From Mercenaria mercenaria (lineage: Eukaryota > Mollusca > Bivalvia > Venerida > Veneridae), in NCBI RefSeq assembly GCF_021730395.1, contig NC_069361.1, positions 65,047,001 to 65,111,000 of the forward strand: DNA of 64,000 bases, written 5' to 3'. The notes beneath the pieces were generated by a model. That model saw nothing but the letters and a program-made list of their open reading frames with translations, made no database searches and had not been told where the DNA came from. Position numbers and translations under genes: made by a program. Shown one piece after another: positions 57,801 through 64,000 of the stretch (positions within the stretch are counted from its first letter, which is position 1; each line of letters begins with the position of its first letter).

Positions 57801-60800
57801 ACCTAAGAGTTCTACATATTCTCTAGTTAACTGGCGTGTAGATATATCTTACCTAACAGTTCTATATATTCCCTAGTTAACTGGCATGTAAATATATCTT
57901 ACCTAAGAGTTCTACATATTCCCTAGTTAACTGGCATGTAAATATATCTTACCTAAGAGTTCTACATATTCTCTAGTTAACTGACGTGTCACTTGTTCCT
58001 CTACAACTTCCTGGCTTTCTTGGTTATCATCATCAGTATCTCTCCTGTAACAATACACATACATTACATGTAACTGGTAATTTATTTACTACACTGGAAG
58101 TTCTAGATATCCGCCTGTTAATTTCTGGAACTGTTTTCAATCTCAAGGTCACTGTGACCCAGGCAATTTGATTACTGTAGGATAAAGTATTCTCTAATTA
58201 CCGACTGGAAAGCAAATTGTCTAGGGACAAACAGACACACTAGATAGACAAACATGAGCAAAATGATATACCCTTTTTGCTTTGATGGGGATCATATATG
58301 AAATTTGACCATTCTAGGCAATAGCATTTTCTAGTTATAATGTTCTTCTATTATCAATTCGGAACAAAATTGTGTACTGACTTAGGTAACAACAGACAAA
58401 CAGGTGGAAACATTGTACTCTCTTCTCTTTGAAAGGGTGCATAAATGAAGTTTGACCACAAGTAACTGCCAACTTCCGCACGAGTCAAAGGTGGAGGATG
58501 AATGGTTTCAGACCCTATGTCTTTTATCAAATCATCGCAGACAGCCTGTGCCTTGCTCAAGGATCAAACTCACAACTCCACAATCTTTGCTCTCTCTATT
58601 CAGCTAGGCGGGCAGGCTCTACTTTGAATTAATGTTGAAACATAAATCATACAATTATCAAACACTTGTGAAAGCTTAAAGAAAATGCTGAATTAGGGAG
58701 GTGCTAAAGCACATTCCTTGAAGCCTCAACCTCTTCATATGCTTTTTATTTGTTTTCCTAGACAACTGTTCTTACCTTGTCTGACATCTCTCATTTATAT
58801 CTTGCCATTTCTTCCCAAGCCTCTGAAAAACCAACAAGCACAAGAATTACACAGTCAAAGTTGTTAATAAAGGTCATGTTTGGTACAATTAGAATGAAAT
58901 CTTTACCTGTTAATTTATGTTCAGGTTAAAGTTTACTACTTCTTTTTAACTAAAAATGATACAAGACTCATCAGGGTCAAGATCAATCATCACATACAGT
59001 AACATAATATGTTGTGACTTTGAAATGAGTCACGCCATGAGAAAACCAACATAGTGGGTTTGCGACCAGCATGGATCCAGACCAGCCTACGCATCCGTAA
59101 CTATGTTGGTTTTCTCACGGCACGGCTCATTAATATTTTCAAGCTTTTCCAGCTGTTGCTTTGTGACATCTTCAATCTGACCAATCTGATTCGACCCTGA
59201 CATGACAGAGAAACACTAGCCAATGCTACATAATGAGTAACAAAATTATCTTGCCCTGTTTCTTCAAAAATTTCTTTGTTTTATTGAGATTTAAGTCAAA
59301 CCGACACAATTATAGGTCATATGGCAAATTTCCAGTTTTTCATGGTGGAGTAAGACCCCAGGGATTATTTCAGCACAGGCGGGCACATGGGTAGAACCAC
59401 TGACCTTAAATAAGCCAGCTTCATGGCTTCCACACATTAATTTAAAGAATTCTGCAACCAAAGCGAGATTTCAAACTTGCAGCAGTATGGTGTTAGTGAT
59501 TTTAAAGCTTTCCACTTTTAGAGAACATTTCTGTAATTAACATTTTCTTTGTATAACTCTTTGTGTAACTAGGTGTTAGCCCCAAATTAAGTTTCAGCGC
59601 CCTAACATACCAGTAAACAAACATTTGAGAGAACCAGAAAATCTAACAGTGGTATGACAATTGTTTCATAGTACACATTATGGAATGTGTCTACCAAATA
59701 CATTTATGGACATACACTGTTTAACACAGGCATGACAGCAACTGTGTAATAAACACAATAACATATACTTACCAAGTACATAAATGGACACACATGGGCC
59801 AACACAGGTATGACAGCAGCTGTGTAATACACAAAATGATATATATACTTACCAAGTACATAAATGGACTCACATGAGCCAACACAGGTATGACAGCAGC
59901 TGTGTAATACACAAAATGATGTATACTTACCAAGTACATAAATGGACACACATGGGCCAACACAGGTATGACAGCAGCTGTGTAATACACAAAATGATAT
60001 ATACTTACCAAGTACATAAATGGACACACATGGGCCAACACAGGTATGACAGCAGCTGTGTAATACACAAAATGATATATACTTACCAAGTACATAAATG
60101 GACACACATGGGCCAACACAGGTATGACAGCAGCTTGTGTAATACACAAAATGATGTATACTTACCAAGTACATAAATGGACACACATGGGCCAATACAG
60201 GTATGACAGCCGCTGTGTAGTACTCACTTGGACAATGCTGTATGTATGGCTTAAGAAACACACTTAAGATGAAGTCAAGGTACATAATTCATACAATATA
60301 ATTATAATTCACTGACGAACACAGCCATATTTTTTACTTATACTCTCACAGTCTCTTTGAAAAAATATGTTTTAAGGTAACTCTTTTGCATGTATACTTA
60401 TTTTCTGAATATTTGGAACAATATAATTTTCTACAGCCTGACCAAGAGGAGATCTGAAATGATTCAAAAATGCAAAACTATTTAAAGCAACGAAAATGTG
60501 TTTATATAAGCATAAAAAAGCCTTTGATGGTAAATAAAGGTCCCAGGTGCTGTAAAAACAGAAATTTTTGCAAGGGTTTAATTATTGCTATATTCAGGAG
60601 GCCCTACATCTCATGAAAATTAATCTTCACGTAAATATTTGCCATTAGTATAACTCAAATTCAAGTACGATACCATTTTTACAATTTCGCGAATATTTAA
60701 CCTCGCGTACATACTCAAAATTTCAAATTTGCGAAATTCTGACCCAGCAAAAAATATATGCTTTTACAGTATACATGTGGGCATTATTTTAGACATAGGC

Positions 60801-63798
60801 AGACATTGGGGTATTTGGATGGTGTCCGTGCGTGAAAGAATTCTACGTTCCTTAAGGGGTTTCCAAACGGCATCAGTGACAGGCAAGTGATTCAAAGCCA
60901 GCTACCTTAACCACACTGCCTTGGCAGCCCTATGTAGAAAATATATTTATCTGAAAGTTTCTATTTTTAGATCAAAAATAATTTCCGAGTGGTACAAGCA
61001 ATTTTCAAAGGATATGAATGATAGGTCTCAGTCTGTAGTCTGGTACAACATCTAGGTTCGATAACACAGTCTGTATCATAGACTGTGCCAGGTTTGGTAT
61101 GGCGTAGAATTCACTTCCAAGACACTGACCAGCATTGCCCAGAATATGAAAACTAAAATATAAGAAAGTTATTCTTTCCTGTACTGTTGAGAATATAAAA
61201 ACTGAAATTCAAATAAGGCAAACTAATGGTTTAGCTAGGTGAAATCCAAAACAGAACACCAGGTGCACAACTTCATATGCTATTTAACAATCCTATAATG
61301 TTCTATAACTCTAAGTCAAGTACTTTTTGAGATAAATGTGACATGAACTTATATGCCCTTTATGCATATTTTTTACTTAATCAAGGGCCATAACTCTAGT
61401 CTGACTGAGAGAAATCCCAAACTAAAGTCCAGATGCACAACTTCACATGCTGAATTGTATAGCTATTGTGTTTCATGACCCTATGTCCAGTATGTTTTAA
61501 GATATATATGTGATATAAACTTTTATGCTCTTTTATGCTTATCTTTTAATACGTCAAGGGCCATAACTCTGGTCTGGCTGAGTGAAATCTCACATGCTGA
61601 ATATTCCTGTAATGTTTCTTAATCCTGGGTCAAATACTGTTTGAGATACATGTGACACAAACTTTAAGGCCCTTCTTTGCATAGTTTTGACTAAGTCAAT
61701 AGCCATATCTCTGGTCTGGCTGAGTGAGATCCCAATTAAAACACCCGGTGCAAAACTTCACATGCTGAATGACAATCGTGTCTGAATGAATACACTTCTC
61801 AATGTTCAAACAAACAGTACTTAAACTTGTTTATTGGTCCACCTGCACATTATTTCTTGCACAATGTGTAATTTACCTTTAGCCTACTAAACTTCTAAAA
61901 TGGACTGGTCCATCATTCAAATTGGGCAATACTATTTATCATCTGAAGGGTGTTCACTGAAAATTTACAGACTGAATCTCGAATAGTGCAGACCATGACA
62001 AGCCTGCATGGATGTGCAGGCTGATCTTGGTCTGCACTTGTTGCAAAGGTAGAATCATTGTCACCAGCAGACTATAGGTTTTGAGAAAATACTGACAGTT
62101 ACCATATTTCATAAGATATTGTGAGAAAATTCTGCATTCTTTCTATTGGCTGTCTACTCATTGTTAAACTGGTGTTGTCTACATGAGGTTGTGGTATACC
62201 TGAAACAAAGTTTAAAATTCATGACAATACGTGTTCTTATGATTCAATCTGATAATTAAAAATTATATTTCAACAACAGATGTTTAATACCGTATTTACC
62301 AAGATACTCAGCAACTTCATTTGAATTTGAAATTTTATCTTTTACTTTCACAGAAGGAATGTAAGAATTTTATTAACCTTACAATGGCATCCTCTTGATT
62401 CTCACTGAAATTTTGGTAATTTCCTTGTTAATCAACAAACTCTGTTTGGTAAAAAGCACCAAGCACCATGCAGTTAATACCGTAAAAATAAGCTTTTTAG
62501 CCAGGCTAAAAGTTTGCTGTATCAAGAAATGGACCTGGTTCACTTGGTAGAATATTTAGGAAATATGGCCAACTTGTGAGACATACAGTGCTACTTACAA
62601 CAGTAACAACTCATTCATGAGTATTAAATTACATGAATACGGACAGTTAGCATACATCATGATCTTTTTTTACTTGACAGTACATGTATATTCATTATAT
62701 TTGAAGCCAATTCATAATTCAGTACTATGCTTACATTGATCAGTAACTGATAAAACAAAATTGATAAAAAAAAAATTTAAAATTATCCTTTTTTAATCTG
62801 AATGAATTCGGTGCAAGGCCACTTAGGGAACATGAGTGAAGAATTATTTTGAAATCAGGCCATGGTTTCAGAGTAGATTTCAAGTTTTCCATATAGCCAT
62901 ATAATGAAAACAAGGAACATCCCTATGAAGTTTGGTTAAATCTGACTTCGTAGTTAAGGAGGAGATGTTATTTAAAGAAATTGTGGGAGGAAAGATGACA
63001 GAAGATGGATCCTCGATGCTAGCTATAAGTACTGTAAGCTCAGGTTCAGCATAAAATCATTCAACCAGAAAAAGTCCATGATATTACAAAACTAGCTGAA
63101 ATGTAGTAAGTACATTGTAGTTTCAGAGAAGAGGTCCTGAAAAATATTTGAGACAGACAGACGGACAGTCACAGACAGACAGACAGTCAGACTCAATATA
63201 ACATATATGAAGACATAATAAGCTATTAAGTACTAATTGACCTCATAAATCTTTTACAAAGTCCTACCTAAAAGGGAATGTATTTCATTATCTGGTAGAT
63301 CATATGCCTTCGAGTAATCCGGATGACGCAGCCTCATAAACTCCTCACAGAACAGCATATTCATTGCCCTGAAACATACATCATACAACCCAGTTCTGTT
63401 TTTAGCATTCAGATTCTATCTTTTGGCATAATGATTAATGCTTGATATAAACTTGGCAGAAGACTATATAAATTATAATTCATTAAACCTGGAGAGGAAA
63501 GACATGTATACACAGTGTGTAATAATCTACAACCTCTACAAGTACAAATGCATGAATTTTGCCAGAAAACTTGCCCACAAAGTATTGAGACTTTAAGAAC
63601 TAATAAAAATTACCTGTCAACAACAGCAAAAATATTCACCTTGCAGATAAACTTATCATGAATGGCAAAACTGGTGACTTACTTGAGTAGAGCAAGAACA
63701 TTCTCCAGTAGACAAGTGATATGAACAGTTGCTGGATTCCTCATTATACTGTCTCCATTTTTTGCTGTTCCTATCACAAATCCTCCATCTTTTGCAAT
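45895..63798 (-). CDS. XPO5: Exportin-5, C-terminal part (13 exons, gene continues past the right edge)
   Basis: Karyopherin that carries pre-miRNA and other structured RNA out of the nucleus with RanGTP. Exons in transcript order: 63798-63683, 63368-63268, 62199-62103, 61152-61016, 60263-60166, 58822-58776, 58044-57953, 54514-54390, 53718-53614, 50995-50855, 49564-49496, 46417-46319, 46053-45895 (stop). Phases agree at every junction, giving 461 codons. Matches to human XPO5 (from memory): GGFVIG/GGFVVG, LLGIPQP/ILGLPQP, CFHILGNAG/CFHILGKAG, VPDYRLRP/IPDYRLRP, VFLKP/VFVKP, NQESQEVVEEQ/NPESQEMLEEQ, and the tail IGKYVGQQFKREIH/IGKPLGEQFRKEVH with SLPNLFRR/NLPSLFKK. The residues seen align with about the last 460 of 1,204 in human. 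All introns look GT-AG except the one at 61,015-60,264. One two-residue gap falls at the 60,166/58,822 junction. HEAT-repeat helices are expected throughout. Confidence 0.93.
46730..47730. repeat. interspersed repeat units in XPO5 intron 12
   Basis: Three units of about 180-200 bp with TATTTGAAAACAAAATTTGGGA-like words, CCTTATAATGATGC and ATCAAGTGGTTCATGAGAAG, then two units with GGGGCATAACTCTGTCAAA and TGGTGTAGACTTTGATAGTA. No coding signal. Confidence 0.65.
47735..48975. mobile_element. tandem-core element (Helitron/pearl-like), mosaic
   Basis: Opens TGTGTCTGTAGGACACAGGG. It contains three ~170-bp units (TTTTGAGCTAGGCACAT, GACTATTTCAGGGGCCATAA) and then three or four ~165-bp units (ATTCTAAGTTAAA, AATCAGAGTTATGGGG, AAGCTTTGATAGTAACAGAG). 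It closes GGCGATGGCGATGCCAGGGT, CTACTTTTTCTTCGAAAAGTC, AAGCTAA. Units of the second type also lie left of the opening (47,400-47,730), so one element appears inserted in another. The 3' hairpin plus CTAA resembles Helitron ends; this is inference. Confidence 0.55.
49255..49440 (-). repeat. 31-bp minisatellite resembling the neighbouring XPO5 donor
   Basis: Six units on the minus strand read GTAAGAAACAAGACGG followed by TTTACAATAAATAAA. The donor of the exon at 49,496-49,564 starts GTAAGAAACAGAGAGG, about 55 bases away, and differs at three of 16 positions, so each unit offers a donor-like GTAAG. Confidence 0.8.
49640..50780. repeat. interspersed repeats in XPO5 intron 10
   Basis: 49,640-49,800 matches 61,870-62,060 in inverse orientation (GGACCAGTCCATTTTAGAA, GCCCAAATTGATGG). 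49,900-50,780 has two or three units with AAGGAACAT, TGGTTTAGGAGATACTG and a close at AGATGGTGAGTAACC. No coding signal. Confidence 0.6.
51235..52247. mobile_element. tandem-core element, five ~175-bp units, Helitron/pearl-like
   Basis: Head AGAGCACCGCCTTGCGGGTG then GCTCATCTGATTTTTT. Five units follow with TTTCTAAGTCCAAAAGGGGC, AAAAAGCAGGATGGAGTTAT, ACAGGGTCAGCTTATGATGG and AAGCAATAGCTTTGATAGTT. The tail is GCCAACGCCGACGCCGACAA then AAAAAATCAGATGAGCTAA, so AGCTCATCTGATTTTTT is inverted between the ends. It ends in CTAA before an AT-rich flank. It lies in XPO5 intron 9 and encodes nothing. Confidence 0.75.
52757..53265. repeat. 24-bp minisatellite, about 20 units
   Basis: Units ACACATTTCAGTGCTAGGTATGTT with one-base length variants (GCTAAGG), decaying at the right end. 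It lies in XPO5 intron 9. Unlike the arrays at the exon edges, it does not resemble any XPO5 exon boundary. The 89-codon frame over it is an artefact. Confidence 0.9.
53880..54135. repeat. interspersed repeat ending in GAGCTAAAA
   Basis: Includes AGTGACCTAGTTTCTGATCC and ATTCTGATCAAGTTTCATCAAG, and a close at ATCACATCAGCTCATCTTGA...GGTGAGCTAAAA. It shares the GAGCTAA end with the tandem-core elements but has no array. Confidence 0.5.
54745..55342. mobile_element. fold-back repeat with ~180-bp arms
   Basis: The left arm (TTTATATAGCGCCCTTTTCATG...AGAGAGATCAGAAATCAG, to about 54,917) recurs inverted from 55,160 to 55,340 with very few differences, around a ~240-bp spacer. The right end runs into (ATA)n. 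The spacer contains a family of its own (GGGGATCAAACCCCCGACCT, ACCACTGAGCTAACTG: a tRNA-like B box and A box on the minus strand). Two SINE-like units joined head to head is a fair reading. Confidence 0.7.
55490..56075. repeat. interspersed repeat units ending in GAGCTAAAA
   Basis: Two ~185-bp units with ATGTAAAACTTGGGACCCC, GGGGCGGGCCTCTTTTCACC, ACAATTTGAACAATCTT and AAGAAGATTTTTAAAGTTT. Then a close with GGCCGGACGGACGGACGCCG and CTCCCTGAGGGTGAGCTAAAA. No gene. Confidence 0.65.
56125..57110. mobile_element. outer tandem-core-type element interrupted by another
   Basis: Opens ACAAGAGCTGTCTGTGAGGC. Body words TGAAGTTTCAATTCAATATC and TAACTTGCATGTACAACTTT occur before the nested element. Body words of the same kind (AAGTTTCAAAGCTACATGCC, GTACTTGCATGCAAAACTTA) resume after it. 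Its right end is unclear. Confidence 0.55.
56363..57013. mobile_element. nested tandem-core element, three ~167-bp units
   Basis: Head AAACAAGAGCTCGCGCTCGA with CTATTC. Three units carry TTCTAAGTCGAAAAGGGGCC, ATAGAGTTGCCTCCTCCTTT and GGGGTGGTACGCAAACTTTA. The tail is TGACGCTCACGCTCACGCCG, CTATTCTTCGAATAGTCGAG, CTAA. CTCGACTATTC at the head is inverted as GAATAGTCGAG at the tail, and the tail forms a small hairpin before CTAA. The 124-, 90- and 65-codon frames here are repeats of one unit, not genes. Confidence 0.75.
57110..57952 (-). repeat. 50-bp minisatellite, about 16 units plus the XPO5 exon edge
   Basis: On the minus strand each unit is ACACGCCAGTTAACTAGGGA, ATATGTAGAACTCTTAG, then GTAAGATATATTT. 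That is the last 37 bases of the exon at 58,044-57,953 plus the first 13 of its intron. Almost every unit keeps TTAG|GTAAGA. Variation between units is low (GGGAA/GAGAA; GCGTG/GCATG), and one unit has an 8-base insertion near 57,737. Confidence 0.95.
58437..58617 (-). mobile_element. tRNA-derived SINE, family 2, copy 3
   Basis: On the minus strand: AGCTGAATAGAGAGAGCAAA, a B-box region (TGTGAGTTTGATCCTTGAGC), then ATGATTTGATAAAAGACATA and AACCATTCATCCTCCACCTT. It lies in XPO5 intron 6. A 68-codon frame over it is not a gene. Confidence 0.65.
59026..59129. mobile_element. palindromic MITE, internally deleted copy (104 bp)
   Basis: Keeps the left arm (TGAGTCACGCCATGAGAAAA to AGACCAGCCTACGCATCCG) and the terminal part of the right arm (CTATGTTGGTTTTCTCACGG). 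The centre and most of the right arm are gone. It lies in XPO5 intron 5. Confidence 0.85.
59285..59525 (-). mobile_element. tRNA-derived SINE, family 1 (XPO5 intron 5)
   Basis: On the plus strand it reads as the inverse body: ACCGACACAATTATAGGTCA, TTTTCATGGTGGAGTAAGAC, GCGGGCACATGGGTAGAACC, AAAGAATTCTGCAACCAAAG. The tRNA-like end is degraded. Confidence 0.7.
59755..60165 (-). repeat. ~79-bp minisatellite, about 5 units plus the XPO5 exon edge
   Basis: On the minus strand each unit is TATTACACAGCTGCTGTCAT, ACCTGTGTTGGCCCATGTGT, GTCCATTTATGTACTTG, then GTAAGTATATCATTTTGTG. That is the last ~57 bases of the exon 60,263-60,166 plus about 20 intronic bases. The 193-, 126- and 100-codon open frames spanning it repeat AVIPVLAHVCPFMYL-like words in shifting frames. 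Only the first stretch (VFLKPYIQHCP...) is XPO5 coding sequence. Confidence 0.93.
60264..61015 (-). other. U12-type intron of XPO5 with AT-AA ends
   Basis: The exon ends ...CCTATCATTC and the intron begins ATATCCTTTG, the exact minor-spliceosome AT-type donor. Near the 3' end, ACCTTGAC (around 60,274-60,281) resembles the U12 branch site (CCTTRAC), with the branch A 11 bases from the junction. Joining C|GT gives Arg and the reading RPIIRVFLKP, which aligns with human RPMLRVFVKP. Using the next AG instead would shift the frame, and no GT donor exists before an in-frame stop. The intron therefore ends in AA, a rare but reported variant of U12 introns. Confidence 0.75.
60780..60935 (-). mobile_element. 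tRNA-derived SINE, family 1, partial, inside the U12 intron
   Basis: Inverse body words GTGAAAGAATTCTACGTTCC, AGTGACAGGCAAGTGATTCA and AGCTACCTTAACCACACTGC (A-box complement); the rest of the body is shortened. Confidence 0.65.
61200..61790. repeat. ~170-bp interspersed tandem repeat in XPO5 intron 3
   Basis: Four units with CAAGGGCCATAACTCTAGTC, TGGCTGAGTGAAATC, CACAACTTCACATGCTGAAT and TTTGAGATA...GTGACA. No coding signal. Confidence 0.7.
61860..62070. repeat. interspersed repeat fragment
   Basis: Contains AAATGGACTGGTCCATCATT and TGCATGGATGTGCAGGCTGA. It is shared, in inverse orientation, with 49,640-49,800 and partly with about 3,990-4,060. Confidence 0.6.
62800..63200. repeat. interspersed repeat tail and CAGA microsatellite in XPO5 intron 2
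   Basis: AAGGCCACTTAGGGAACATG and AACATCCCTATGAAGTTTGG resemble units at 50.1-50.7 and 55.9 kb. GACAGACAGACGGACAGTCA at about 63,153-63,190 is a short imperfect CAGA array. Confidence 0.6.
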
Positions 63799-64000
63799 CT
63801 GCACAAATTTACAACGAAATACATACAAAGTTCAAATGTTACATATACAGGATGATAACTGGTAGTCAAAGGGACTATTCAACACAATTTTAGCAAAAAA
63901 ATCATTTCTCTGAAAAATCCATAAAAGTGACTAGTGGTACAAACTTACTGACATACGATTTTTGTAAGATATTCCTATAAATAACCAAAAATATTGTGCA

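Noticed and set aside
57110-57952. CRISPR-like regular array
   Set aside because: Units are directly tandem with no unique spacers, derive from an XPO5 exon edge, and the genome is eukaryotic. The same applies to the 38-, 31- and 24-bp arrays.
59704-60285. 193-codon open frame on the minus strand with repeated Cys-rich words
   Set aside because: Only its first part is an XPO5 exon. The rest is read-through of the 79-bp array in shifting frames.
60367-60460. Exon-like stretch on the minus strand reading SPLGQAVENYIVPNIQKI between an acceptor and a GT donor
   Set aside because: It falls inside the intron between RPII and RVFLKP of XPO5. The flanking exons join in frame without it, and it has no counterpart in the human protein as remembered.

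Overview
The window is nuclear DNA of an animal, most likely a bivalve mollusc. The evidence is AT-rich non-coding DNA, an intron-rich gene with GT-AG splice sites, single-exon Mab-21/cGAS-like genes of the kind expanded in bivalves, and repeat types familiar from clams (a 237-bp palindromic MITE, several tRNA-derived SINEs, arrays carrying AGGTCA, and tandem-core elements ending in GAGCTAA). A venerid-like clam is a guess. No LTR retroelement or other virus-like element was recognised.

Layout. 1-10,000: non-coding, with MITEs, a ~150-bp tandem array and fold-back elements. 10,000-32,000: a locus of cGAS-like (Mab-21) genes built by block duplication. It has two intact single-exon genes (10,046-12,178 and 29,714-31,831) and two decayed copies between them (about 15,920-16,312 and 22,303-23,610). 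The flanking DNA is duplicated too: about 12,295-15,950 is repeated at about 16,313-22,370. Elements present in only one copy of each pair give clean insertion sites. 32,000-45,000: repeat-rich, with SINEs, a Tc1-like transposase fragment, a 3.3-kb long-inverted-repeat element with another element nested in it, and tandem arrays. 45,000-63,800: the C-terminal part of an Exportin-5 (XPO5) gene on the minus strand, 13 coding exons giving 461 codons plus a stop. The 5' part lies beyond the right edge.

The most unusual structure is in XPO5. At three of its 13 visible exons, the 3' edge of the exon has been amplified into a tandem array just downstream: a 50-bp unit about 17 times at 57.1-57.95 kb, a ~79-bp unit about 6 times at 59.76-60.2 kb, and a ~68-bp unit from the end of the last exon about 10 times at 45.0-45.6 kb. 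The first two carry the 5' splice site in every unit. A fourth array (31 bp, 49.26-49.44 kb) repeats a sequence like the donor of its neighbouring exon. The same gene has an intron starting with an exact U12-type ATATCCTTT donor. The reading frame, and alignment to human XPO5 recalled from memory, put its other end at AA.

Functionally, the cGAS-like pair probably belongs to innate nucleic-acid sensing: the nucleotidyltransferase motifs are kept and a TPR-like tail is added. XPO5 is the export receptor for pre-miRNA and other structured RNA. The two loci look unrelated. All calls come from reading the sequence and remembered family knowledge; no database search was run.
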